IMG/VR virus record: IMGVR_UViG_3300047457_000466
Coordinates: 1 to 31,125 of that record
Length of the DNA: 31,125 bases
DNA from: a virus
Strand: one strand, 5' to 3'
A program made the translations under genes and the position numbers. The notes beneath the pieces were generated by a model. The model was not told the origin of the DNA, searched no databases, and saw nothing but the letters and a program-made list of their open reading frames with translations. Below, piece after piece: positions 16,411 to 23,602 of the stretch (within the stretch, counting starts at the first letter, position 1; each line of letters starts with the position of its first letter).

Positions 16411-17138
16411 TGACTGGTTCCGTCATCACGTATCAAGATTTAATTACCTCCGAACATTCGGACAAACCGAAATACATGGAGATGGTTGGGTATTCAGCCC
16501 AACCGTATGCTGACACCATTAGCGGATTTGATTCGGTAACCTCAGCTTACGATGTGGATTCAGCCATTGGAGCACAGCTTGATGTCGTCGGGCAGTGGGT
16601 TGGTGTTTCACGTTATCTCTCAACACCGCTGGATGTTTACTTTTCTTTTGATGATGCTGCTTTAGGATTTGACCGTGGAACTTGGAAAGGTCCGTACGAT
16701 CCAATTTCCGGTTTAGTCGAACTACCCGACGACTATTATCGTCTTCTTTTAAAAACAAAAATTCTTGCAAATGTTTGGAACGGCACTTTTGAAGAATTAA
16801 ATCAAATTCTGTCCACAATAATGCCGGACATAAACGGGCTTGTTCTCGGGATTAGTATTCTTCCCGGAATTCTCGGGACAGCCGAATCCGGGCCGGGAAT
16901 CAACATGTTCGTTGTGGATAACCAAGACATGACAATGAGCGTTTACGTTGTCGGGGCTGGAATAACGGCAATATTAGAAGCCATTATGAAATTAATGATT
17001 CAGCTGTTAAAACCCGAAGGAGTTGGTATAAAATCTTTTGAAATTACGTCTACCAGTGGGACACCGTTTTTTGGTTTTGATATCAATAATCAATACGTTG
17101 CAGGTTTTGACACTGGTTCTTTTGGTGTGCCTTTTTAA
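16410..17138 (+). CDS. Baseplate / tail protein, DUF2612 family
   Basis: A 242-residue protein starting at the ATG at 16410, which overlaps the stop of the J-like gene (TAATG). An in-frame ATG at 16374 would add 12 residues but lies inside the J gene and lacks a ribosome site. The sequence (Tyr-Gln-Asp-Leu-Ile-Thr-Ser-Glu-His; Gly-Ala-Gln-Leu-Asp-Val-Val-Gly-Gln-Trp-Val-Gly-Val-Ser-Arg; Phe-Ser-Phe-Asp-Asp) fits DUF2612, a tail-protein-I-like wedge component placed after J. The C-terminal tail repeats Phe-Gly-Phe-Asp and Ala-Gly-Phe-Asp-Thr-Gly, plausibly the fibre-docking end. Confidence 0.75.
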   Translation: MTGSVITYQDLITSEHSDKPKYMEMVGYSAQPYADTISGFDSVTSAYDVDSAIGAQLDVVGQWVGVSRYLSTPLDVYFSFDDAALGFDRGTWKGPYDPISGLVELPDDYYRLLLKTKILANVWNGTFEELNQILSTIMPDINGLVLGISILPGILGTAESGPGINMFVVDNQDMTMSVYVVGAGITAILEAIMKLMIQLLKPEGVGIKSFEITSTSGTPFFGFDINNQYVAGFDTGSFGVPF

Positions 17139-17156
17139 TTTAAACACGGTGATCTT

Positions 17157-17741
17157 ATGCCCGGGACTTCACAATTCAAAACGTTTGCGGCAAGTGCCGG
17201 CGCGAACGTAATGACTCCTGCGGAGTATTCCGCAGAAACAGCTTTACTTGCAGACGGTTTTCTTGCGGGAATCGCAGAATCTAAAAAGCTGAATACAGTA
17301 TGGCGCCAAAGCTCTTTTGTAGCTGCAGCTGTTGCTCAACTAATGGCGAATGTAACCGGAGAAAATATCTTAGACGATGGAAACACCTCGTCTTTCATAG
17401 CTCAATTAGCTGCGACAATTAGTGGTATTGATCCGGGGTCACTGCTTGGGACTTCAGGCTATCAGGAGCTTCCCGGGGGATTTCTTTTGCAATGGGGTCG
17501 CAACCAAATTACTAGTGGTGGTCAAACAATAACTTTTCCATTAGCTTTTACTTCAGCCTGTTATGGTGTTCTTACTTGTGAAGGCGCTGCGGGGAATAGT
17601 TCGTGGGGAACTGGTGTTGTGACTATCCACGGTGCAGGAGACAGGACTGTTACTAATTACAAAGCTTGGGCGCTAAGTTGGACTGGATCAGGTTGGGCGG
17701 TAGGCAACATCACTCAGTTTTATCTTGCGTTAGGTAAATAA
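17157..17741 (+). CDS. Tail fibre / receptor-binding tip protein
   Basis: A 194-residue fibre. The N-terminus (Phe-Lys-Thr-Phe-Ala-Ala-Ser-Ala-Gly-Ala-Asn-Val-Met-Thr) is a well-known start of short fibres attached to DUF2612-type wedges. The C-terminal 100 residues contain Gly-Tyr-Gln-Glu-Leu-Pro-Gly-Gly-Phe-Leu-Leu-Gln-Trp-Gly, the mark of gp53-like fibre tips in phages and prophages. It is therefore likely to be a short receptor-binding fibre, in contrast to the larger fibres at the left end. One base separates it from the assembly-like gene downstream. ACGGTG lies 7 bases upstream of the ATG, and the same bases precede the DUF2612 gene. Confidence 0.75.
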   Translation: MPGTSQFKTFAASAGANVMTPAEYSAETALLADGFLAGIAESKKLNTVWRQSSFVAAAVAQLMANVTGENILDDGNTSSFIAQLAATISGIDPGSLLGTSGYQELPGGFLLQWGRNQITSGGQTITFPLAFTSACYGVLTCEGAAGNSSWGTGVVTIHGAGDRTVTNYKAWALSWTGSGWAVGNITQFYLALGK

Positions 17742-17742
17742 C

Positions 17743-18210
17743 ATGAAATTTTATTCAAGCTTGACAAACGGTTTTTACGGTGAAAATTATTCTGGGCTGC
17801 TACCAGAACAGACCGTTTCTATTTCTGATGATGAATGGCGTGGATTTTTAAAAGCTCAAAGTGACGGCTATATTATCAGACCACGCTCAGACGGTTATCC
17901 GGAAGCGGTGCCGCCAACAATAACAGTTTTAGCAGAAGCTCAAAAACGAGTATCTGATGAAGTGAGAATGCGCCTTGATTCTGGTGTTCAGGCTTGGGGT
18001 TACAGTAATTTGCTTACTGCATTGTCATATCTTTCAAGTTCCGTCACTGTTTGGGCTGAAGAAGCTGCGCTATTTCAAAAATGGCGTGATGATGTATGGA
18101 CTTGGGCACTACTAAAAATAGATACCGCTTTAATAGATGGTGAGCCTTTAGACCTCGAGGCTTTTATGGTAGACATGCCACCAGCACCAAAACGTCCAAA
18201 AAGAAAATAA
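17743..18210 (+). CDS. Tail fibre assembly-like protein
   Basis: A 155-residue protein with the usual start of fibre-assembly proteins: Lys-Phe-Tyr, Asn-Gly-Phe-Tyr, Ile-Ser-Asp-Asp-Glu-Trp-Arg-Gly-Phe-Leu, followed by Gln-Ser-Asp-Gly. The second half is helical, with several Trp, and ends in a basic stretch (Pro-Lys-Arg-Pro-Lys-Arg-Lys). It lies directly after the short fibre and is the last gene of the operon before the terminator. The chaperone role for the preceding fibre is inferred from family and position. Confidence 0.65.
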   Translation: MKFYSSLTNGFYGENYSGLLPEQTVSISDDEWRGFLKAQSDGYIIRPRSDGYPEAVPPTITVLAEAQKRVSDEVRMRLDSGVQAWGYSNLLTALSYLSSSVTVWAEEAALFQKWRDDVWTWALLKIDTALIDGEPLDLEAFMVDMPPAPKRPKRK

Positions 18211-18213
18211 AAG

Positions 18214-18238
18214 AATGGCCCCGAAAGGGGCCATTTTT
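18214..18238 (+). terminator. Rho-independent terminator at the convergence of the two operons
   Basis: A 9-base stem (AATGGCCCC / GGGGCCATT) with a GAAA tetraloop is followed by a T-run on the + strand. On the - strand the same hairpin is followed by T-rich bases (TTCTTTTATTTT), so it can end both the virion operon and the polymerase operon. It lies 4 bases after the last virion gene. Confidence 0.9.
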
Positions 18239-18294
18239 GTTTACGCCGGTTGCGGTCCGGCAACGCCTAATCAGGATTCTCCGGAGGACAGACA

Positions 18295-18417
18295 ATGAAG
18301 CTGTACTTGAGCCCGCCGATTAGGGTGGTTCCGTTACCCACGGTTTCCTTGAGGGGATCACTTGGCGTGACCCCAGTCCGGTCCTTTATCGCCGTCAGCG
18401 CGAACCGGAATCGATAA
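18295..18417 (+). CDS. Possible 40-residue ORF antisense to the polymerase 3' end
   Basis: GGAGGA at 18283-18288 lies 6 bases before an ATG that opens 40 codons, the last third antisense to the polymerase gene. The peptide is basic and Pro/Val-rich, with no recognised motif. It lies beyond the terminator at 18214-18238, so it would need its own promoter, and none is evident. The rest of 18,239-18,357 holds only a small GCCGG/CCGGC hairpin (about 18,245-18,262). It may be fortuitous. Confidence 0.2.
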   Translation: MKLYLSPPIRVVPLPTVSLRGSLGVTPVRSFIAVSANRNR

Positions 18418-20355
18418 CGGGAGAGCAGTCTCCATTATGTGCTGCATTTCCCTAAAAGCTTCATCTCGGCCTCCAGGATCACTGAAGTCCAATTCATCAT
18501 GCACCGTAAGCCGGGGAATACCCGTAGCGTCGAAGACCCCGTCTTTCCAGCACTTCCACATGGCCGTCTTCATTAGATCCGCGGCAGATCCCTGAAGTCT
18601 TCGATTAAGAGCTTTGTGGGTATACGCTCGCCGGATCTTGCCGTATTTGAGAATAGCTTGATGATACGGAAGGGCTATAGTTTCAGCTCCCCAGTCTTCC
18701 GGTTCCCACAAATCGAAGCGTGAGCGACGTCCAAGAATTGTCGTAATGACTCCAGTGTTCGCGGCTTCAGCCATGGTTGCTTCCATCGTTGGGGCGGCAA
18801 AAGGTACTCCACCACGGTAAGCCTTAAAAAAGGCCTTTGCCTCTTTTTTGGACAAACCAAGATTGGCCGCTAGCGTTGCTTCACCCATCCCGTAGATCAT
18901 GCCGAAGTTAACGTTCTTCGTTGGTTTACGGAAAGGCTTTCTCTTCTCCGGGGTGCTGATATCCCAACCGGCGACTGGAGCTACAAGGTCAAGTGTCCAT
19001 TCATGATAATCCATATCCGGATTATCGTTGAATTGTTTGCGGGCCTCATGGCTCCCCGGACCAACAGCGTAATGGATTAGGAAGCGATACTCGATCTGGG
19101 AGTAGTCGTACTTACGCCAAAGCGCGTGCCCTTCATCCGGGATAAACAAGCCGCGGACCATTGGGGCCAATTCATCGTCTCTACTGGGTAAGTTTTGCAG
19201 ATTAGGGGTGGAGCTACTCAACCGTCCGCTACGTGTCCCTCCAGAATCTCCGCGCATCGGGTGGAACTGGCCGTAGACTTTCCCGTTTACATGGGAATCC
19301 AGAACATATGATTCAACAAAAGTACCCCGCAGCTTTGCTAGCTTCCTGATTTCCCGGATATGATCTGCAAGCGGATGTTTTAAGTCCGTCAGGAATTGCT
19401 TAGTAAAGCTTGGGGCACCCTTTGCTGTTCGGGTGTATTTGAGCCCGATATGGTCGAAAGCCCGGGCAAGGGACTGGGCGGCGTTAATGTCGACTTGGAA
19501 TCCCACCAAGTCATTAAGCTTCAACTGCTCTATACGTTCGCGTTCCTGTAATTCATCCCGGAGTTTTTCAGCCTTGTGGATATCCACGGTAACCCCGGCG
19601 AAGCGCATTTCAATGAGCACATATATCAGGTCGCATTCCATCCGGAAAAGGTTGAGCAAATTTTCCTTAATGAGGAGCGGGTATAGTTTTTCGATTAGGC
19701 GGAGCGGTAAGTCGGCATCACTTTCGGCGTATGGACCTACAAGCCTTGGCGGGGAGCGATAGATGTTCGCCCTTTGCTTCCCGGTAACCGGTCCACCGTA
19801 GAAATCTGAGCACCAGCGGTAGAGCAACGAGGATTCCTTTCCCTCCCCAAGATATTTCTGCGCCAAGATTTCCAAAGCAACTTCTGACCGCTCATCTAGC
19901 AGGGCTTCAGCGAACTGGACATCCATAAGCTCCCCGCGAACAATTACGCCTTCTTGACGAAGCCAGCCCACGTCATAGATTAGATTCGCACCGATCTTCG
20001 GTTGCTTAGGATTGCCCAGCATGGCGGAGAGCCAAGCCATCACCGGTTCGACTGGCCAATTATCCTCTTTCTCGATTTCGTGGCGAAGCGGGAAATACCA
20101 ACGGTGCCCACCGGGGACCCCTATAGAAACACCGACGATATGGCCTTTGCCACGAGCCCAGCCGGGGCCGTTATCTAACAGCTCTGGGTCATAGGTTTCA
20201 CAGTCGATGGCGATGGCAGGGGCTTGGGATAAATCCGGGAGGTAATTAGGCTTAACCCATCCCGTTTCCGGAATGGGTGGCATTGCCCGAACGGTTTTAT
20301 TTCTTCCGGTAGACTGAAGGTCTTCCCAAAAGAATCCAATACTATCAATTCTCAT
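18358..20355 (-). CDS. Family A DNA polymerase with 3'-5' exonuclease
   Basis: A 665-residue replicative polymerase of the Pol I type without the 5' nuclease domain. The exonuclease domain shows Asp51-Cys-Glu53 (motif I), Asn-Leu-Ile-Tyr-Asp128 (motif II) and Tyr209...Asp213 (motif III). The polymerase domain has motif A Asp417-Tyr-Ser-Gln-Ile-Glu, motif B Arg476...Lys480...Phe484-Gly-Met-Ile-Tyr488-Gly and motif C His619-Asp620-Glu621, so all metal- and dNTP-binding residues are present. The residue equivalent to E. coli Phe762 is Phe. Its ATG overlaps the stop of the 67-residue gene (ATGA). It is downstream of the 21.2-kb promoter, with the clamp gene just upstream of that promoter. Confidence 0.95.
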   Translation of the reverse strand: MRIDSIGFFWEDLQSTGRNKTVRAMPPIPETGWVKPNYLPDLSQAPAIAIDCETYDPELLDNGPGWARGKGHIVGVSIGVPGGHRWYFPLRHEIEKEDNWPVEPVMAWLSAMLGNPKQPKIGANLIYDVGWLRQEGVIVRGELMDVQFAEALLDERSEVALEILAQKYLGEGKESSLLYRWCSDFYGGPVTGKQRANIYRSPPRLVGPYAESDADLPLRLIEKLYPLLIKENLLNLFRMECDLIYVLIEMRFAGVTVDIHKAEKLRDELQERERIEQLKLNDLVGFQVDINAAQSLARAFDHIGLKYTRTAKGAPSFTKQFLTDLKHPLADHIREIRKLAKLRGTFVESYVLDSHVNGKVYGQFHPMRGDSGGTRSGRLSSSTPNLQNLPSRDDELAPMVRGLFIPDEGHALWRKYDYSQIEYRFLIHYAVGPGSHEARKQFNDNPDMDYHEWTLDLVAPVAGWDISTPEKRKPFRKPTKNVNFGMIYGMGEATLAANLGLSKKEAKAFFKAYRGGVPFAAPTMEATMAEAANTGVITTILGRRSRFDLWEPEDWGAETIALPYHQAILKYGKIRRAYTHKALNRRLQGSAADLMKTAMWKCWKDGVFDATGIPRLTVHDELDFSDPGGRDEAFREMQHIMETALPLSIPVRADGDKGPDWGHAK

Positions 20356-20555
20356 CCGGGGTAAGTAGCCACGTAAGAGTTAAGCCCGTGCAATAGAAGA
20401 ACGGTCCCATATTTTTCCACAAGTTTCGGGTAATCATGAATGTTGGCGTAAGGGCCGTTCTCAATTTTGAAATCCTTCCCGGCGTACCAATCGGCCAGCA
20501 AGGCGTTTCTCGTTTTGTATTTGCGCCCGTAGGCTGGAAGAAGTGCAATTGCCAT
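20352..20555 (-). CDS. 67-residue hypothetical protein
   Basis: A small protein (Met-Ala-Ile-Ala-Leu-Leu-Pro-Ala-Tyr) with AGGAG 7 bases before its ATG and an ATGA overlap with the polymerase. The central stretch Asn-Ala-Leu-Leu-Ala-Asp-Trp-Tyr-Ala-Gly-Lys-Asp-Phe-Lys-Ile resembles a short motif in phage hypothetical proteins. The competing frame at 20345-20548 has no matching ribosome site and a less protein-like composition, so this frame is preferred. Function unknown; its coupling to the polymerase suggests a replication-related role. Confidence 0.65.
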   Translation of the reverse strand: MAIALLPAYGRKYKTRNALLADWYAGKDFKIENGPYANIHDYPKLVEKYGTVLLLHGLNSYVATYPG

Positions 20556-20575
20556 GTCGATCTCCTAGGAGGCTC

Positions 20576-21151
20576 TCAAACGAGAACCGGGCGGGAAAGG
20601 ATGGTTTGTTTCTCACCATCTCGTTCGTTGTGAGCCTTAATCGTGGCCTTGATTGTAAAGACTTCGTCTTTGTCGGCAAGATGCTTACTTCCCTTATAGA
20701 CGAGGCGATTACCCGCGTCGTCCTTTAACAAATGGATGTAGCAGATTCCAAACTCGGAAGAAAAAATCAGGACTTGCTGACAAGTCAGCTTAAAGACTTC
20801 CCGCTTACCGACTTCGCCGATATATTGGGAAAGGCTCTTTTCTACTTCTCGCTTAGCTGCCCATTCCGCCTTTTTCTCTTCCTCACGGTCGAGAATACGC
20901 AAAACAGCTTCGACCTGTTTTTCGGAGAGCTTCCCGTAAGTATCCAGAGCCTTGGCTAAAGAGCCGGCAAACGAATCCGCATAACCTTCCCGAGCCCAAT
21001 CACCGTTGCGATTGTAACCACGGTGCTGCAAGAAAGCCTCGATCTCACGTGCTCTGGGGACTTTGGTTTCCCAAGTCTTTCGAGCATTTGCTACGATGCG
21101 GCGGCGAATAGCGTTTTCATAAGCGTCTTCGTTTCTGATAGGTGCGGCCAT
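20576..21151 (-). CDS. Hypothetical protein with OB-like C-terminal domain
   Basis: A 191-residue protein, the first gene after the 21.2-kb promoter. The N-terminal half is helical (Tyr-Glu-Asn-Ala-Ile-Arg-Arg-Arg; Leu-Ser-Glu-Lys-Gln-Val-Glu-Ala-Val-Leu). The C-terminal part reads as a beta-barrel-like module: Leu-Val-Tyr-Lys-Gly-Ser-Lys, Phe-Thr-Ile-Lys-Ala-Thr-Ile-Lys-Ala-His-Asn-Glu-Arg, Lys-Gln-Thr-Ile-Leu-Ser-Arg-Pro. This segment recurs in uncharacterised phage proteins, and its shape allows a single-strand binding (OB) fold, but no assay-level evidence is visible. GGGAGAG lies before the ATG. A replication accessory role is plausible from the polymerase downstream; I do not know the function. 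Confidence 0.65.
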   Translation of the reverse strand: MAAPIRNEDAYENAIRRRIVANARKTWETKVPRAREIEAFLQHRGYNRNGDWAREGYADSFAGSLAKALDTYGKLSEKQVEAVLRILDREEEKKAEWAAKREVEKSLSQYIGEVGKREVFKLTCQQVLIFSSEFGICYIHLLKDDAGNRLVYKGSKHLADKDEVFTIKATIKAHNERDGEKQTILSRPVLV

Positions 21152-21198
21152 GGTACTCTCCCGTCAAACCCCCGTGGGGGTGGTGAATCGACCGGTCC

Positions 21199-21251
21199 GG
21201 GCCAACTCCCGAACCATGAGTAATTATAGTCGATTACTCTAAAAGTGTACA
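21199..21251 (-). promoter_or_regulatory. Repeated phage promoter, copy A
   Basis: On the - strand, TGTACA (21246-21251), a 17-base spacer and TATAAT (21223-21228) precede ACTCATGGTTCGG. The block TATAATTACTCATGGTTCGG also occurs at 28.0 kb and, with one change, at 29.1 kb. The predicted RNA starts just before a short hairpin (CGGG/CCCG at about 21,199-21,211). It drives the 191-residue gene, the 67-residue gene and the polymerase. Confidence 0.75.
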
Positions 21252-22205
21252 CTATCCTCGTAGGCCGGAAATGGCCCCGCGTATATTTTCGCCAAAGAAT
21301 AAGGACGGGCTAGCACCTTCCCCAAAGCACCAGCGAGTCGCGACATCCTGAAGAAGCCGCATCTGCTTGATGTTGTAGACCCCAGTCCCATCCAGCCCAG
21401 TAACTTGAACTGCTGACGAGGCGTCTTCGGTATCCCCTGTGGCTATCATTCCGGGGCTGAAGTAAACACGGCCCATGTCATCGGCGAAAGGTTCAATCTT
21501 TTCCAGCCCTACCCACAAGTCTTCTGGGATGTGCTTCAAGTTCGGTACTCGCATGTTTAACACACGAGACACGTCAGGCCAGTCAGTTGAATTGAGATTG
21601 GTCCTAAGCCAACGCTTTCCCGGAAAATGAAAAGTGCAGCTCGTCTCAGTCATCTGCAGCGAAATAGGCTCTTCCCCGATACGGACTAATTCGACCACAG
21701 CAGAGCGCGGAATGTTAATTTCGACAGGAAATGAATAGCCCAGCCAATGCTCTACCAGATTGATATTGTTTGTCGCAAAGGCTGATTGGCCTCGGAGGAG
21801 AATTCCCCGCGCCCAAGGCCGAGAGGCGTCTTCGGCAATGAAAGGTAACAGTTTTTTTAAAACGTCTCGAATACCCCGCGACAGGGGGATTTCTTCTCCC
21901 TCCGGAAGCACTTCGGGGAAGTCCGTTGGGAGACATTCGATCTGCGCACGGAACTTGCCGGACTTAATGGAGAGCCGCCCGGTAGCCGTTACATTCAGCT
22001 GAATAGTTTCATCACAGCTCTGTATAGCTTTGACGAACGGAACGGCCTTCGGACTGACATCCAAGTCGAAGTCGATAGGGCTGCAAAGACTAAGATGCCC
22101 ATTGAAACCTCTAATTGTTTTGTTGGTGATGTTGAAATGGGTTAGCTCCGGCACAAAGCCTTTTCGAGCCACAGAACCTTGGACAAAACGAATAGCGTCT
22201 AACAT
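21252..22205 (-). CDS. DnaN-like sliding clamp
   Basis: A 317-residue protein that reads as a beta-clamp relative: Ala-Arg-Lys-Gly-Phe-Val-Pro-Glu-Leu-Thr-His-Phe near the start (first clamp domain), Gly-Lys-Phe-Arg-Ala-Gln-Ile-Glu-Cys-Leu-Pro, and domain-repeat-like beta strands over the length. E. coli DnaN is 366 residues, so this is a compact version. Processivity for the family A polymerase downstream is the natural role. No clamp loader is in the window. The start overlaps the DpdA stop (TAATG). Similarity is by overall pattern, not by a diagnostic motif, so confidence is moderate. Confidence 0.6.
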   Translation of the reverse strand: MLDAIRFVQGSVARKGFVPELTHFNITNKTIRGFNGHLSLCSPIDFDLDVSPKAVPFVKAIQSCDETIQLNVTATGRLSIKSGKFRAQIECLPTDFPEVLPEGEEIPLSRGIRDVLKKLLPFIAEDASRPWARGILLRGQSAFATNNINLVEHWLGYSFPVEINIPRSAVVELVRIGEEPISLQMTETSCTFHFPGKRWLRTNLNSTDWPDVSRVLNMRVPNLKHIPEDLWVGLEKIEPFADDMGRVYFSPGMIATGDTEDASSAVQVTGLDGTGVYNIKQMRLLQDVATRWCFGEGASPSLFFGENIRGAISGLRG

Positions 22206-23134
22206 TAGAAGAGTCCTATCTGAGCGCCTTGGTACACGGGGTTCCCCGCCTTCTCAGCGGTGATGGTATCCCCCAGTAAAGTGTAAGCGTAGATGTTGTA
22301 ACACCAACGGCTAAGGTATTCGGTCTGAAGGCGTTCCGGGTCACCCCCATAAGAGCGAATACGCTCCTCGACGGCATCTCGCAATACCGGGGCGAAAGTA
22401 GTCAGATGTTGGTTTTCGATTCTCTTTGACGGACTCTGGGATGATACACTTACTACGTTCGCGCCGGGAAGAAGCAAGATACCACCGGCCGCGGCTACTT
22501 GGACCCATGAAGATGAGTCTGTGGAAAACCACGGATACCGGCGCATCATTTCCGGTTTTGTAAGACCGAAGCCATGGACCCGGGTCTTCGCCCGGCCAGC
22601 TCCGTCAATCATGTATTTTTCCCAAATCATATCCAGCCAAGGACGGACTAGATTATCTGGTTTACCGACAAGACCTCCGATGGTAATCGAGGTGTAGTTC
22701 GCAACATAATACTCGAGGTAGCGTGGGTCTTCCCCATAGTGAAAGCAGGGAAGAGGACGAACCCCTAGCTTTTCCATCGCCTTCTGATTTTCAAAAGTCT
22801 TCTGGTCATCGCCGATAGCATCAAGAACCGAGGCCCACAGATCCCCGTCGACCTTTAACAGGATGTCATCGTTCTCCTTGATGTAATGGCAGTAACTGGG
22901 GAGGTCTACTGAAACACCTTTAGACCAAGCCGAGAAAGCTCCAGAGTCAAGAAATACTTGAACACCATCTTTCCGCATACGATCCACGTAAGCTTGTCGA
23001 TGAACGTAGTGATAAGACTCCAGCAGATTTTTCGCATACAGCCTCTGGTATCTCTCGTACTCCGTGCAGCGGGCGAAAAGCCGCCCGCCCACGTCAAAAT
23101 TCGAAGTATACAAACCGGCTAAGAAAAGTTTCAT
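22205..23134 (-). CDS. dpdA: DpdA-type 7-deazaguanine DNA transglycosylase
   Basis: A 309-residue protein of the tRNA-guanine transglycosylase superfamily. Key positions: Phe-Leu-Asp63-Ser-Gly-Ala-Phe-Ser-Ala-Trp matches the base-binding Asp-Ser-Gly-Gly-Phe loop of TGT; Thr-Ile-Gly-Gly-Leu155 matches the Gly-Gly-Leu loop; and Phe-Ser-Thr-Asp206-Ser-Ser-Ser-Trp is the likely nucleophile site. The C-terminal Cys-x-Cys-xx-Cys zinc site of tRNA TGT is absent, as in phage DpdA proteins. It would exchange guanine in phage DNA for a 7-deazaguanine base. Start and stop overlap both neighbours (ATGA, TAATG), linking it with a DenV-like glycosylase and a clamp. The proposed DNA role follows from family and operon; which base it inserts is open. 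Confidence 0.85.
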   Translation of the reverse strand: MKLFLAGLYTSNFDVGGRLFARCTEYERYQRLYAKNLLESYHYVHRQAYVDRMRKDGVQVFLDSGAFSAWSKGVSVDLPSYCHYIKENDDILLKVDGDLWASVLDAIGDDQKTFENQKAMEKLGVRPLPCFHYGEDPRYLEYYVANYTSITIGGLVGKPDNLVRPWLDMIWEKYMIDGAGRAKTRVHGFGLTKPEMMRRYPWFSTDSSSWVQVAAAGGILLLPGANVVSVSSQSPSKRIENQHLTTFAPVLRDAVEERIRSYGGDPERLQTEYLSRWCYNIYAYTLLGDTITAEKAGNPVYQGAQIGLF

Positions 23135-23523
23135 AATTCGAAAGAAACAACTCTGGGTTCAACAGGTGCGAGACCTGTAAGTAATCCATCCTCAGCCTGC
23201 AGGTCATGATACCGGGCTTGGCATTCCGGGCACCGGCGAATAAGCTCCGCTAACGAAGCCATCCGGTCAATCGGATTGTCTGGAAGATGGTCCAGCGGAA
23301 CCACATCAAGAGGACTCTTGTGGTTATACCCACGCCATTCCATTTCGTTGACAAGGTCTTCATGGCGCTGGTACAAGGACTCCGGCTCGAACAACTTGTC
23401 CCGGAGATAACCCTGTACAGAGATACCCCGTTTGAGCGTCCCTACAAGCATATGTAATTCCACGTGTTCACCAAGAAGATGCTGGCGGCACATAATCATC
23501 GGGTCAACCATCCACATTCTCAT
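23131..23523 (-). CDS. Pyrimidine-dimer DNA glycosylase, DenV-like
   Basis: A 130-residue protein starting Met-Arg-Met-Trp-Met-Val-Asp-Pro, with Gln-His15-Leu-Leu-Gly-Glu-His-Val-Glu22-Leu. This aligns with Gln-His-Leu-Met-Ala-Glu-Tyr-Arg-Glu-Leu of T4 endonuclease V (138 residues), putting Glu22 at the catalytic Glu23 position. Basic residues and Tyr-Asn-His-Lys-Ser follow, and the C-terminus has Arg-Arg-Cys-Pro-Glu-Cys. T4 DenV uses the amino group of Thr2; here residue 2 is Arg, so chemistry may differ. It would remove UV dimers from phage DNA. It precedes dpdA with an ATGA overlap. CGGAGAAAGACG supplies the ribosome site. Confidence 0.6.
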   Translation of the reverse strand: MRMWMVDPMIMCRQHLLGEHVELHMLVGTLKRGISVQGYLRDKLFEPESLYQRHEDLVNEMEWRGYNHKSPLDVVPLDHLPDNPIDRMASLAELIRRCPECQARYHDLQAEDGLLTGLAPVEPRVVSFEL

Positions 23524-23542
23524 CGTCTTTCTCCGTTTGATT

Positions 23543-23573
23543 AAAAAGGGTGTAACCTTTCGGCCACACCCTT
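23543..23573 (-). terminator. Intrinsic terminator after folE
   Basis: On the - strand AAGGGTGTGGCC, a GAAA loop and GGTTACACCCTT form a 12-base stem (two G-U pairs) followed by a run of five T's. It lies 30-60 bases after the folE stop codon. On the + strand the hairpin is followed by TATTTTAGTTT, so it may also stop opposite transcripts. Confidence 0.85.
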
Positions 23574-23602
23574 ATTTTAGTTTAAACGAAAAACGCAGTC
23601 AA
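23574..23602 (-). promoter_or_regulatory. Sigma70-like promoter overlapping the folE terminator
   Basis: TTGACT (23597-23602), a 17-base spacer and TAAAAT (23574-23579) match the consensus at 10 of 12 positions. The -35 box touches the folE stop. The predicted start, near 23,567, is inside the first arm of the terminator hairpin, so transcripts from here lack the full stem and should pass. It would drive the glycosylase, dpdA and clamp genes. Confidence 0.65.

Noticed and set aside
16374-17138. Earlier start for the DUF2612 gene at 16374
   Set aside because: The ATG at 16410 overlaps the upstream stop in the same way as its neighbours, and the extra residues lie inside the J gene.
20345-20548. 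Alternative 67-residue frame
   Set aside because: It lacks a ribosome site and overlaps the better frame at 20352-20555, which has AGGAG before its ATG and couples to the polymerase.
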